Shown: positions 25,773 to 35,028 of the stretch, in pieces
How the letters are laid out: every line of letters begins with the position of its first letter
Position numbering within the stretch: the stretch's first letter is position 1
The notes under the pieces: model-generated
What the model was told of the DNA's origin: nothing
The model's database searches: none
Seen by the model: only the letters and a program-made list of their open reading frames with translations
DNA from: Burkholderia sp. D-99
GTDB taxonomy: Bacteria; Pseudomonadota; Gammaproteobacteria; Burkholderiales; Burkholderiaceae
DNA length: 64,000 nucleotides
Direction of reading: 5' to 3'
Assembly: GCF_011605345.1 (NCBI RefSeq)
Contig: NZ_JAAOXM010000004.1
Span: forward strand, 496,001-560,000
Translations under genes and position numbers: made by a program

Positions 25773-26468
25773 TCAATTCAGATTGAAGGAAAACGGCACC
25801 CGCACCCGCACGGGCTGCCCCTGGGCAATGCAGCGAAAGCGCTTGACCGCGTTCAGTGCCGCACGGTTGAGCACCGGGTCAGCCGGTTGCGCGACCCGCA
25901 GGTTCGTGACGTGGCCGTCCGGGTCCACCGTGAACTCGACCGTGACATCGCCCGTGATGTTGTTGTCCTGCGCTTCCGCCGGATAGACGATCGACGAGCG
26001 GACCTCATCCGAATTCGGACAGACGACACCGATCTCCTGGTTCACCGGCTTGGCGACCGGCACGGGCGCCGGTGCGGGGGGCGCCTCGTGCACGGGCGCG
26101 CTCGGCGCCGGCGCGGCCTGGTGGGTGATCGTCGGTTGGGGCGGAGCCTGCACGTGTACCTCCGGCGGCGGCACGAACGGCGGCGGCGGCGGCGCGACCC
26201 GCGGCTTCGACACGACCTTTTCGACCGGCTTCGGCGGCGGAGGCGGCGGCGGGGGCTTCACCGGAACGATGATGCGGGTCTCGATCGGTTGCTGGACGAT
26301 TTGAACGACCCGGGTCGCCAGGCCGTTCACCAGCGCCCAGATCAGAACGAGATGCAGGCCGATGGCAATCGCGATGCCGCCGAAGCGACGCACCGGGTGA
26401 GTCCGTTTCTTGCCGAACGAGCGCGGACGGCTGACGGCCGCGAGTGGTGATTGAGAGACGCTGCTCAT
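25773..26468 (-). CDS. tonB: TonB family energy transducer
   Basis: 231 residues from the Met at 26468. A single membrane anchor (about 30-50, GGIAIAIGLHLVLIWALVNG) is followed by a long Pro-rich periplasmic spacer (about 65-145, including a run of eight prolines and several Pro-Lys and Pro-Val repeats). The C-terminal TonB domain has SIVYPAEAQDNNITGDVTVEF and ends in a hydrophobic beta strand. It would couple the inner membrane ExbB-ExbD-ExbD motor to an outer membrane receptor, most likely the one encoded upstream at 31057-33543. An in-frame Met at 26510 would add 14 residues before the anchor. Confidence 0.92.
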   Translation of the reverse strand: MSSVSQSPLAAVSRPRSFGKKRTHPVRRFGGIAIAIGLHLVLIWALVNGLATRVVQIVQQPIETRIIVPVKPPPPPPPPKPVEKVVSKPRVAPPPPPFVPPPEVHVQAPPQPTITHQAAPAPSAPVHEAPPAPAPVPVAKPVNQEIGVVCPNSDEVRSSIVYPAEAQDNNITGDVTVEFTVDPDGHVTNLRVAQPADPVLNRAALNAVKRFRCIAQGQPVRVRVPFSFNLN

Positions 26469-26635
26469 GGTCTGTCCAATGGCATTGAGGTCGGGGGGCG
26501 GGCGGCGCACGCCGGACGCGGGCGCCTGACGTTCCGGGCAAGCATCGGCGAGCCCCTCCCGGCCGGTGCAAGCGCATCAGGTCGATCGCCGGGTTCAGTC
26601 GCGCACGCCGCCCGATGCATGTCGTATCGATCCCG

Positions 26636-27685
26636 TCAGGCCGCGGCCGGTTCGCGCCGGTCGGCCGGACGCCAGCCGAGTGCCGGAGCGATACGCGCGA
26701 CGAAATCCTCGAGGATCTGCCGGTAATTCTCGAATGGCAGGTCGTAAGGCAATTCGAGGCGCAGTTCCCGCACGTGCCCCACCACCGGATCGGCGAGCAG
26801 CCGCTCCACGATCTCGTCCGAGGTGCCGACGAGATCGGGGGCGAAGATCGTGCGTCGTTCACCCTGCGGCGCGAGCGTGCGGGCATGGCGCGCGTCGGCG
26901 AACGCCCGATAGCGTTCACGCTCACGCACGTTCGCGCCGTCGGTCGGTACGATCACACGCCCCAACGCGATACGCGGTTCGGCGGCTCCGCTCCAGTGAC
27001 TGCGGTACAACTCGAGCTGCCGCAACTGCGCGTCGACGTAACTGTCGGTGCCCTCGCCCGAAGTCAGGTTGCCGATCAGCAAGTTGAAACCGTTTCGGGC
27101 GGCCCACTCGATCGAGCGCCGGGAACCCCCGCCATACCAGAGCCGGCTCGTCAGGCCGGGCGCATACGGGCTCACCCGTGGCCGCACCCGGCCGGCGGCC
27201 GATTCCACGAACGTGTCCTCGTCGCCGAGCCATTCGCCGGCGAGATTGCGACGCAGGCGCGCCACGCGCGCATGCGAGAAGTCGACCTGATCCGGATCGG
27301 TATCGAACAGCCGCTCGCCCAGCAGCGCGCCGTGATTCGGTGCGCCCGCGCTGAGTCCGACATGGAGCCGACCCTTCGACAGCACGTCCACCGTCGCCAG
27401 ATCCTCGGCCAGCCGGAAAGGATTCTCGTAGCCCATCTGGATCACCGCGGCGCCGAGGCCGATCCGGGTCGTCCGCTGGCTCGCCGCCGCGAGAAACGTG
27501 GCGGCGGAGGAGACGGCGCGCTCGAGATGGCGCTGCCGTACCCACGCGCTGTCGTAACCGAGCGCCTCTCCCACGCGGAACAACTCAAGCGTCCGCTCGA
27601 ATCCGGAAGCGGCGTCGTCGTCGGGATAATTCCCCGGCGTCAGGAATGCAATATGATCGATTCGTCCGTTGCTCACCATTTCCAT
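26636..27685 (-). CDS. LLM class flavin-dependent oxidoreductase
   Basis: 349 residues of the luciferase-like superfamily. Visible landmarks are SAWVRQRHLER after strand 2, RIGLGAAVIQMGYENPFRLAED, and VDVLSKGRLHVGLSAGAPNHG (the flavin phosphate region). SRLWYGGGSRRSIEWAARNGFNLLIGN precedes the C-terminal half. This subgroup is close to alkanal or alkanesulfonate monooxygenases. It sits between the TonB system and the ABC transporter, within the same-direction organosulfur locus. Starts at 27685 and 27679 are both possible. Confidence 0.87.
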   Translation of the reverse strand: MEMVSNGRIDHIAFLTPGNYPDDDAASGFERTLELFRVGEALGYDSAWVRQRHLERAVSSAATFLAAASQRTTRIGLGAAVIQMGYENPFRLAEDLATVDVLSKGRLHVGLSAGAPNHGALLGERLFDTDPDQVDFSHARVARLRRNLAGEWLGDEDTFVESAAGRVRPRVSPYAPGLTSRLWYGGGSRRSIEWAARNGFNLLIGNLTSGEGTDSYVDAQLRQLELYRSHWSGAAEPRIALGRVIVPTDGANVRERERYRAFADARHARTLAPQGERRTIFAPDLVGTSDEIVERLLADPVVGHVRELRLELPYDLPFENYRQILEDFVARIAPALGWRPADRREPAAA

Positions 27686-27768
27686 CCTTCTTCATTTGCC
27701 ACGGTGCCCGTGTCATGCCGTATCCGCCGCGAGCCGGCGAAAGCAGCCGGTCGGCAGGAGCGGCCGAG

Positions 27769-29580
27769 CTAGGACAGCACCTTGGACAGGAACTCGCGCG
27801 TGCGCGGATGCTCGGGCGCGCCCAGCACCGCCGCCGGCGGGCCTGACTCCACGACGCGTCCGCCATCCATGAAAACGATCGTGTCGGCCACTTCCCGCGC
27901 AAACCCGATTTCGTGCGTCACGACGATCAGCGTGGTGCCGGAGCGCGCGAGCTGACGAATCACGTCGAGCACTTCGTTGACGAGTTCCGGGTCGAGCGCG
28001 GAAGTCGGCTCGTCGAACAACAGCACCTTGGGCTTGAGCGCGAGCGCACGCGCGATCGCCACGCGCTGCTGCTGCCCGCCGGACAGCTGACGCGGCCACG
28101 CATCGGCCTTGCCGGCCAGGCCCACGCGGGCGAGCAGCGTGCGCGCTTCCGCTTCCGCCTGGGCGCGCGGCAGGCCCGCCGCGACCGGCGCCTCGATGAT
28201 GTTCTCCAGCACGGTCAGGTGCGGGAACAGGTTGAAGCTCTGGAAAACCATGCCGACCTCGGCACGGCGGCGCAGGATGTCCTTTTCCTTGAGCTCGTAA
28301 AGCGTGCGGCCGTCGCGGCGATAGCCGACCAGTTCGCCGTCGATGGCGATGAATCCCCCGTCCACGCGCTCGAGGTGGTTGATGGTGCGCAACAGCGTCG
28401 ACTTGCCGGAGCCTGACTTCCCGAGAATGACGGTCACGCTCCCGGACGGAATCGCCAGCGAAACGTTGTCGAGAACCTTCTGCAATCCGAATCTTTTCGA
28501 TACCCGATGAATGCCGACGGCCGCTCCGACGCGCTGCTGCGCCCAGCCGGCCGCCTCGGCGCCGGACGCTGCGGCGACGCCGGGCCGGGTGCTCGCCGCC
28601 GCACCCCGGAACAACAGCGTCCCGATCGAACGCAGGCCGTTGCGCAAGCGCGCCGCGACACGCGAGACGGCCACCGGGTCGCGCGTCGCACCGCGCGCAT
28701 AGTGGCGCTCGATATGCACCTGGATTGCCGACAAGGCGGTCAGGATGACCAGATACCAGACGGTCGCAACCATCAGCATCGGAATCACTTCCAGGTTGCG
28801 GTGGTAGATGATCTGGACCGTATAGAAGAGATCCGGCATCGCGAGGATATAGACGACTGCCGTCCCCTTCGCGAGGCCGATCACATCGTTGAACGCGGCA
28901 GGCAGGATCGCCCGCATCGCCTGGGGCAACACGATGCGCCAGGTCTGCCGTGCACGCGGCAGACCGAGTGCCGCCGCGGCCTCGCGTTGCCCCTGGTCGA
29001 CCGACAGGATGCCGCCGCGGATCGCTTCTGCCGCGAACGCGGCCTGGGTCAGCGTCAGTCCGAGGATGGCCGCCATGAACGGTGTGATCAGATCCGTGGT
29101 CGGGCCGTGCAGGAAGACGATGTTCGTGAACGGGATCCCGAGCTGCACCGTGTCGTACAGATAGCCGAGATTGTTCAGCAGCAGCAACAGCACGATGGTC
29201 GGAATCGAGCGGAACAGCCAGATGTAGGCCCACGAGCACGAGGACAGCAGCGGCGAACGCGAGAGCCGCGCCAGCGCGAGGGGAATGGCCAGTGCGAAGC
29301 CGAGCACCGCACCGAGCGCCGTCAGCAGCAGGGTCTGCCCCAGCCCTTCGAGCACGGCCCGCGAGAAAAACCACTGCGCAAAGACGCTCCAGCCCCACTG
29401 CGGGTTGCCGAGCACCGAATGCAGCACGGCAGCGATCAGCACGATCGTTGCGACGGTCCCGACCGTCCTTGCCGGATAACGGGCGGGAACCACCCGGTCG
29501 TGCGTGTAGTCGGGCGCCGCCGGCGCTGCGCTCTCCGGCACGAAGGGGGTATTGCCGGCGATCCGGGAAATATCGTTCAT
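27769..29580 (-). CDS. Polar amino acid-type ABC transporter, permease fused to ATPase
   Basis: 603 residues in one chain. Residues about 35-290 are a HisM/GlnP-type permease with several membrane helices and the EAA loop QGQREAAAALGLPRARQTWRIVLPQ. Residues about 350-600 are the ATPase: Walker A GKSGSGKST, Q-loop FQSFNLFPHLTV, signature LSGGQQQR, Walker B VLLFDEPTSALD and the switch His in VTHEIGF. The fusion is uncommon; these are usually two genes. Partner is the periplasmic binding protein at 33660-34601. AAAGGCAG precedes the ATG at 29580; an in-frame Met at 29616 lies upstream. Confidence 0.9.
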   Translation of the reverse strand: MNDISRIAGNTPFVPESAAPAAPDYTHDRVVPARYPARTVGTVATIVLIAAVLHSVLGNPQWGWSVFAQWFFSRAVLEGLGQTLLLTALGAVLGFALAIPLALARLSRSPLLSSCSWAYIWLFRSIPTIVLLLLLNNLGYLYDTVQLGIPFTNIVFLHGPTTDLITPFMAAILGLTLTQAAFAAEAIRGGILSVDQGQREAAAALGLPRARQTWRIVLPQAMRAILPAAFNDVIGLAKGTAVVYILAMPDLFYTVQIIYHRNLEVIPMLMVATVWYLVILTALSAIQVHIERHYARGATRDPVAVSRVAARLRNGLRSIGTLLFRGAAASTRPGVAAASGAEAAGWAQQRVGAAVGIHRVSKRFGLQKVLDNVSLAIPSGSVTVILGKSGSGKSTLLRTINHLERVDGGFIAIDGELVGYRRDGRTLYELKEKDILRRRAEVGMVFQSFNLFPHLTVLENIIEAPVAAGLPRAQAEAEARTLLARVGLAGKADAWPRQLSGGQQQRVAIARALALKPKVLLFDEPTSALDPELVNEVLDVIRQLARSGTTLIVVTHEIGFAREVADTIVFMDGGRVVESGPPAAVLGAPEHPRTREFLSKVLS

Positions 29581-29612
29581 TACGCTGCCTTTGCGCATGT
29601 CAGGTCGATCCG

Positions 29613-29858
29613 TCACGCCGTCGCGGCGGTTGCGTAGCGGTTCGCGCGACGCAGCGGGCCGGCATGGTCCCGCAACGCGGCGCCCGGTAACGCACCGCAG
29701 TAGCGGCTCCGTGCGTCGTCGGCGATCTCGCGACGCAGCCCATGATCCGGATGTCCGCCGCCGTCATTCTTCGCCGAGCCTTCGAGCGGCGAGGTCACGA
29801 CGTTCCACCTGGCCGGCCCACCGCCGATCGGGCCGAAAGTGAGGTTGTGTTGGATCAT
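29613..29858 (-). pseudogene. Fragment of an NtaA/DmoA-type monooxygenase gene
   Basis: An 81-codon open stretch contains WNVVTSPLEGSAKN followed by HPDHGLRREIADD. These strings match the flavin-binding block of the intact family member at 22379-23728 (RAGWNVVTSPLEGSARN, then HPEHDERYRIADE). The preceding bases GGGPA correspond to a decayed GGRAG. Nothing upstream encodes the N-terminal half and nothing downstream encodes the C-terminal barrel, so this is a remnant of a lost fourth monooxygenase gene. The rest of the 321-base gap holds only the ABC transporter leader. Confidence 0.65.
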
Positions 29859-29901
29859 GTTCGAATCCGCACGCTGGAAATTCAAACCGGGACAGTCGCC
29901 G

Positions 29902-30903
29902 TCAAGCGCCGACCGGCTGCTCGACACGTGCCAGCGCTTCAATCGAAGCGAGGCGTATCGCAGGGTCCGCCACCGGGTTGTCGATGACGAACTCGTCGAT
30001 CCCGAAGCGCTCATGCAGCGCGTCCAGTTCCCGACGCACCTCATCCGGCGTACCGGCGACCACCTGCGGATGCAGTTCATCTACACGGTATTCGGTAACA
30101 CCGATCTGGCGCGCGTAGTCGGCCGCCGCCTCCGGGCTTTGCAGGTTGACGCTCTGCCCGTTCCCGAATCGCAGCTTGAAGATTTTCAACGTGCCGACCT
30201 GGCGCTTCGCGTCCTCCGACGTTTGCGCCGCGACCGCGAACAGGGCGAGCAGCGGTACGCGCCCCGTCGCATCGCGATAGACGTCGATCGATCGCTCGAT
30301 ATTGGCGATATCGCCGTTGAAGTGGCCGGCGTAGCAGAACTGCCAGCCCTGGCGGGCAGCCAGTGCGGCACTTTCCGGACTGCCGCCCAGCAGGATGCGC
30401 TGCGGCGGCTCGGGCGGCGTGGGCAACGCCAGCGCACCGGCCAGCGGGTGATCGGGGGCGACGCCGTCGCCGAGAAACGCATCGAGTTCGGCGAGTTGCC
30501 CCGCGAAGTCCGGCTTCTTCGCCTTGTCGTGAAACCACTGCAATGCCCGCGTCGTGAGCGGCAGCCCACCGGGCGCCTTGCCGACGCCCAGGTCGACGCG
30601 TCCCGGCGCGAGCGCGGCCAGCGCACGAAACGATTCGGCGACTTTGTAAGGGCTGTAATGCTGAAGCATCACGCCGCCCGAGCCCACGCGAATCCGGGAC
30701 GTATGCGCGAGCAGATGCGACACGATGATTTCCGGCGCCGAGCTTGCGAGGCCCGGCGCGCCATGGTGTTCCGCGATCCAGAAGCGCTTGTAGCCCAGCG
30801 CGTCGGCCCGCTTCGCGAGCGCGATCGTGAAACCCAGCGCATCATGCGCGCTCGCCCCTTCGGCAATCGGGCTTTTATCGAGAATCGACAGGGAATAGGA
30901 CAT
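29902..30903 (-). CDS. LLM class flavin-dependent oxidoreductase, MsnO8-type
   Basis: 333 residues from the ATG at 30903, which opens MSYSLSILDKSPIAEG, the typical start of the MsnO8/luciferase-beta-like subgroup. FWIAEHHGAPGLASSAPEIIVSHLLAHT, GSGGVMLQHYSPYKVAESF and LAPGRVDLGVGKAPGG are the conserved flavin and substrate loops. Proteins of this group are common in sulfur starvation loci with unknown substrates. An in-frame Met at 30936 would add 11 residues; the chosen start matches family length. Confidence 0.87.
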   Translation of the reverse strand: MSYSLSILDKSPIAEGASAHDALGFTIALAKRADALGYKRFWIAEHHGAPGLASSAPEIIVSHLLAHTSRIRVGSGGVMLQHYSPYKVAESFRALAALAPGRVDLGVGKAPGGLPLTTRALQWFHDKAKKPDFAGQLAELDAFLGDGVAPDHPLAGALALPTPPEPPQRILLGGSPESAALAARQGWQFCYAGHFNGDIANIERSIDVYRDATGRVPLLALFAVAAQTSEDAKRQVGTLKIFKLRFGNGQSVNLQSPEAAADYARQIGVTEYRVDELHPQVVAGTPDEVRRELDALHERFGIDEFVIDNPVADPAIRLASIEALARVEQPVGA

Positions 30904-30983
30904 GAGACTCAACCTCGAGAGAATGCGGACACACACCAGATTCAGATTCTCGTCACGCGGTATCGATGGGGCTGAGAATTCCG

Positions 30984-30996
30984 CGCTGGATTTCCA
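30984..30996. promoter_or_regulatory. Partial copy of the palindromic activator site
   Basis: CGCTGGATTTCCA is identical to the first 13 bases of the 16-base palindrome at 44548-44563, but the last arm is lost (TTAT instead of GCG). It lies 81 bases before the MsnO8-type gene. No canonical sigma-54 promoter follows it: the nearest GG-GC pair on the minus strand is one base short of the required spacing. Confidence 0.3.
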
Positions 30997-31056
30997 TTAT
31001 GTAGAACGCGTCGCCGCCCCGTTCCGGTCATTTCTGCTATGGATATGCGCGATGCA

Positions 31057-33543
31057 TCAGAACAGATAGCGCGCGCGCAGATAATAAAATCCGCCATTGA
31101 CGCCGATCGTGCTGCCGCCGCTGTACTGGATGCCTTCCAGCTGCGCTTCATACGGGAGCTTCGAAGGGCGAACGTCGAACAGGTTTTGCGCGCCGGCCGC
31201 GATCTGGAACGCCTTGGTCACGTCATAGCGCACCTCGACATCAGTCACATAGCGCGCGGCCTCCTCGAAGTGGACGAACTGCGAGGTCGAGAATGCATTC
31301 GGGCCGACGATGTAGGTCGCTTCGCCGGACGTCTTGCCGTAGCGCGTTTCGTGCAGCGTGACCGCCCACTTGTCGAGACGCCAGGTACCGCCGACGATGA
31401 TCTTGTTCTTCGGTGTCGTGGTGGACAGCGACGCAATCTGCTGCGCGTTCAGCGACGGCTTTCCGTTCGATCCGTTCGCCACGTGCGTGACCGAAGTCGT
31501 ATTCAGGTTCACGCCGAAATCCCAGTCCACCTGGCCATAACGACCGAAGCCGGTGTGATAGGTGCCGGCCAGGTCGATCCCGCGCGTGCGCGTGTTGGCG
31601 CCGTTGGTAAAGTAGCTGGCGCTGACCGCCGATGTCGGCACCGACCCGGGAACCGCCAGGCCCGCACCTTCGAGCGCGGCGATCGCCGCGGTGCCCGCCG
31701 CGGTTCCGCCGAGGACGATCCGGTTGCGGATATTGATCTGATATGCATCGATCGTCAGTTGCAGGTTGCGCACCGGACTGAGCACCAGCCCGAAGTTGTA
31801 GCTGGTCGACTCTTCCGGTTTCAGCGCCTGTGCACCGATCAGGTGAGCGCCCGGCGATGTCGTCGCCAGGATCCCGTTGACGGAAGCCGGCGACGTGGTC
31901 ACGCTCGTATAGGATTCCTGAGCGAGCGACGGCGCACGAAAGCCGGAACTCACGCTGCCGCGCACCGCAATGGCCGGCGAGAACTGGTAGCGCGTGGAAA
32001 TCTTGCCGTTGGTGGTGTCGCCAACGTCGTTGTAGTGCTCGTAACGCCCGGCCAGGTCCACCTGCCATTTCGGTGTCAGGAAGGTCGACAGGTCGATATA
32101 CGTGCCGATCACGTTGCGCGAGATGTCGCTCGCGCTGACGGGCGCCAGGCCCGGCAAAGCGGCCGAGCCGCCGTAGATCCACGATGCCTCGTCGCCATTG
32201 CGGATCGTATAGGTTTCGCGACGCTGCTCGACGCCCACCGCGACATTCAGCGGCGCAGGCAGCAGTGGGACATTGAACGCTCGCGACAGGTCGAGGTTGT
32301 TCGTCAGCTGGGTGTTGCTGACGGTCGACAGATGAAAGGTGGACGGCGTATATCCCGATGCCGCATACAACCCGGTGTTGGCGGAATTGCGCATCCCGAA
32401 CACGCTGTAATCTCCGCCGTAGGTCGTGCTCAGGTCCCACGCCCAGCCGAACAGGTTCTTGCCCTTGATCCCGGCGGTCACCGAGTAATCGTTCTCGTTG
32501 ATCGTCTCGACCGGCACGAACCCGTTCGGATAGACCTGCGGCAGCACCGAAGGCGGACGATAGTTCTGGTACGCGTCGCCATTGCGGTGCGCGTAGGTGC
32601 CGAACCCGTAGAGTTCGACGTTGTCGCCGAGGTAGTAGCCGGCGTTGAAGCCGACCGTTTCGCGCGAACTGGCCGGGTCGCCCAGGATCGGGTTGTAATA
32701 GCCCTGCCCCTGCGGAAACCGCCCGAAATAATCGTCCGGCCCGGTCCGGATCGTATGGTTCTGCCGGTCGAATCCGGCGCTCAGGTCGAGGAAGCCCTTG
32801 TCGGCGAGATTCAGGCCGATCGTGGCGGACTCGCTGGTCTTGAAGCCGTCGCCCGAGTACGTCTGCCCGTTGGTCGTCGCGAGTTCGCCGCCGTGCGTGT
32901 TGCGCTTCAGGATGATGTTGATCACGCCCGCGATCGCGTCGGAACCGTACTGCGCGGACGCGCCGTCGCGCAGCACTTCGATATGGTCGATCAGGCCCAC
33001 CGGGATCGTATCGATGTCCGCGCCGGTCGAGCCCTGGTTCAGCCCGGGATCGAGCGTGATGTTGGCGGTCGTATGGCGGCGCTTGCCGTTCACGAGCACG
33101 AGCACGTGGTCGGGCGTCAGGCCATGCAGCGACAGCGTATCGGTCAGCACGCCGGCATCGCCCGAGTACGAGGTCCGGGTGATCGACGGCGACAGTTTCA
33201 CCAACGCATCGCGCAGGTTGGTCTGCCCCGTCGCACGCAACTGGTCGCCGCCGATCACGTCGATCGGCGTCAGGCTCTTGCTCGCGCGCGTCTCGGTGCG
33301 CGAACCGGTAATCACGACCCGATCCTGAACCTGCACCTTGCCGTCGGGCGCGTTCGACTCCGATGATGCCGACGCTGCCGGTGCGACCGCACTACTGGCA
33401 GGCATCGCGTCCGAAGCGGTGCCGTCCCCCGCCCCCGCTTCCTGCGCCCAGGCCGCGCCGTGAAACACGCCGGCCGCTACCGCCACCGATATCACTGTCC
33501 TGCGCGTCTTCGGCGAAACCCCTTCGCCCCGTGTGTGCCGCAT
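31057..33543 (-). CDS. TonB-dependent outer membrane receptor
   Basis: 828 residues. The ATG at 33543 has GGAGA six bases upstream; an in-frame extension to 33609 lacks this. A signal peptide ends at WAQ, and DRVVITGSRTETRA is the TonB box region. The plug domain runs from about 75 to 200 (LRDALVKLSPSI, HVLVLVNGKRRH, VEVLRDGASAQYGSDAIAGVINI pattern), followed by a 22-strand barrel ending YYLRARYLF. The neighbours are flavin monooxygenases and an amino-acid-type ABC importer, so the ligand is more likely an organosulfur compound than a ferric siderophore. It is energised by the TonB system in the same locus. Confidence 0.92.
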   Translation of the reverse strand: MRHTRGEGVSPKTRRTVISVAVAAGVFHGAAWAQEAGAGDGTASDAMPASSAVAPAASASSESNAPDGKVQVQDRVVITGSRTETRASKSLTPIDVIGGDQLRATGQTNLRDALVKLSPSITRTSYSGDAGVLTDTLSLHGLTPDHVLVLVNGKRRHTTANITLDPGLNQGSTGADIDTIPVGLIDHIEVLRDGASAQYGSDAIAGVINIILKRNTHGGELATTNGQTYSGDGFKTSESATIGLNLADKGFLDLSAGFDRQNHTIRTGPDDYFGRFPQGQGYYNPILGDPASSRETVGFNAGYYLGDNVELYGFGTYAHRNGDAYQNYRPPSVLPQVYPNGFVPVETINENDYSVTAGIKGKNLFGWAWDLSTTYGGDYSVFGMRNSANTGLYAASGYTPSTFHLSTVSNTQLTNNLDLSRAFNVPLLPAPLNVAVGVEQRRETYTIRNGDEASWIYGGSAALPGLAPVSASDISRNVIGTYIDLSTFLTPKWQVDLAGRYEHYNDVGDTTNGKISTRYQFSPAIAVRGSVSSGFRAPSLAQESYTSVTTSPASVNGILATTSPGAHLIGAQALKPEESTSYNFGLVLSPVRNLQLTIDAYQINIRNRIVLGGTAAGTAAIAALEGAGLAVPGSVPTSAVSASYFTNGANTRTRGIDLAGTYHTGFGRYGQVDWDFGVNLNTTSVTHVANGSNGKPSLNAQQIASLSTTTPKNKIIVGGTWRLDKWAVTLHETRYGKTSGEATYIVGPNAFSTSQFVHFEEAARYVTDVEVRYDVTKAFQIAAGAQNLFDVRPSKLPYEAQLEGIQYSGGSTIGVNGGFYYLRARYLF

Positions 33544-33659
33544 GATTTCTCCGCTCTTTGCCAATGAGAGGCGTGCCATAAACCGTGTAATCATTAGTCG
33601 TGCAAACAATCATGAAAATACTGCCTCGTGCAGAATTCTCGTCGTCCGCTCGCGCCGTA

Positions 33660-34601
33660 TCAGAGATCCGGAAGCCCCGGGGGATTCGTCGACGCCTTCG
33701 TGATCGCTTCGCTATCGAGATTCCAGCGGCCCAGCACCTGGCGATACTTGCCGTTCTGGATCAGGTCATTGATCGCACTGGTAATGGGCGCGGCGAGGCC
33801 GCCGCCCTTGCGCGTGGTCACGGCCACTTCGGCCGTGCGAGGCCATCCACCGCTGATCGTGCCGACCTGCCTGATCTTCACGCCCTGGCTCACCTGAAAC
33901 GCCAACGCGGCGTTGACGCTGAAAATCGCGTCGGCGCGGCCCGATACCAGCGCCAGCGTCCGCACCGACGAGTCCTCGTAATACAGCACGTGAATCGGCT
34001 TCAGCCCGTGTGCGACATTTTCCTTGTCCCAGGCGAGCAGGATTTTTTCCTGATTGGTCCCGGAGTCGCCGATGATGCGCAACCCGGCGATATCCTTTGG
34101 CTCGCGAATCTGCTTGATGGTGCTGTTCGGCCCGACGTAGAAAGCCAGCACGTCGCGACGATAGGTCGAGAAGTCGAACTTCTGCTTGCGCGTCTCGGTC
34201 ACGGTCACGTTCGACAGCACCGCGTCCACCTTGCCCGACGAGACGGCGAGCGGCCAGTCCTCCCATGCGAGCGGCACGAGCTTGAGCTTCAGGCCGAGTT
34301 CGTCCGCAACCAGCTGGGCGAGATCGGGATCGGCCCCGATGATCGTTTTCGTATCCGTTGCGTACGCACTGATCGGCGGGCCGCCCACCGCGATCCCGAT
34401 CGTCAGCACGCCCGGTTCGACGAAGCGGAATTTCTCCGGGATCAACTTGATCGCCTCCGCATCCGGCGTACCGCGTGGGCGATCGTGCTGATCGGGACTC
34501 AGGTTGAATGGCGTCGCCGACTGCGCCAGGCCGGCGGCCCCCATCACCACGACCGCAAACACACCCGACAACGCCAGGCCGATTCCGCGACGACGATTCA
34601 T
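33660..34601 (-). CDS. ABC transporter periplasmic substrate-binding protein (SBP_bac_3)
   Basis: 313 residues with a signal peptide (GIGLALSGVFAVVVMGAAGLAQSA). PGVLTIGIAVGGPPISAYATDTKTIIGADPDLAQLVA and WEDWPLAVSSGKVDAVLSNVTVTETRKQKFDFS are the two lobes of the polar amino acid-binding family. It lacks its own permease next to it, but the fused permease-ATPase three genes downstream on the same strand is of the matching type. It is the first gene of the minus-strand organosulfur locus, so its promoter should lie between 34602 and 35028. A Met at 34628 is an alternative start. Confidence 0.9.
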   Translation of the reverse strand: MNRRRGIGLALSGVFAVVVMGAAGLAQSATPFNLSPDQHDRPRGTPDAEAIKLIPEKFRFVEPGVLTIGIAVGGPPISAYATDTKTIIGADPDLAQLVADELGLKLKLVPLAWEDWPLAVSSGKVDAVLSNVTVTETRKQKFDFSTYRRDVLAFYVGPNSTIKQIREPKDIAGLRIIGDSGTNQEKILLAWDKENVAHGLKPIHVLYYEDSSVRTLALVSGRADAIFSVNAALAFQVSQGVKIRQVGTISGGWPRTAEVAVTTRKGGGLAAPITSAINDLIQNGKYRQVLGRWNLDSEAITKASTNPPGLPDL

Positions 34602-35028
34602 GTTTCGATACCCCGTTGAAGTAGTCATTCGTCATGCGCCGGGCGGCCGACCCAACGGCCCGTCCGGCTTCAGATCCTGTCAATGGTCGATACGACCGGG
34701 CGCCAGCAGATTCTTTGCAAAAGGCAGTCACCTGTGCACGTCCCGCGCAATCGCCGGATCGTGTAGCGGTGCATGGCCGGTGCCGAGAAAAAGCGCGGAA
34801 GCTTCCGGTTGACGAAGAATGAATCAATGCGTTCGACACGCTTATTCCGCGTATCGCGTCATGCAATAGTGCGCGTCAGCCACTCACGCGCAAACCAAGC
34901 TTTTCCGAAATCGTTATTCAACCGAACACACATAATAAGGATTACATATCGTAAATATTGGACTGCACGGCGGATGCAATTCAACTGTGTCCGTCGAGGC
35001 ATGCAGGCGTTACGCCGCGCACACAGGA
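34602..35028. other. Intergenic region upstream of the organosulfur locus
   Basis: 427 bases with an AT-rich middle part (about 34830-34990), in contrast to the surrounding genes. It must hold the minus-strand promoter of the binding-protein gene. TATTAT-like boxes are present but without a well-spaced -35 partner, and no sigma-54 element was found. No gene was recognised. Confidence 0.45.

Noticed and set aside
33555..33580. TGGCACG on the minus strand upstream of the receptor gene at 31057-33543, resembling a sigma-54 -24 element
   Set aside because: No GC dinucleotide is at the required ten-base distance; the next candidate is several bases too far, so it is not called a promoter.
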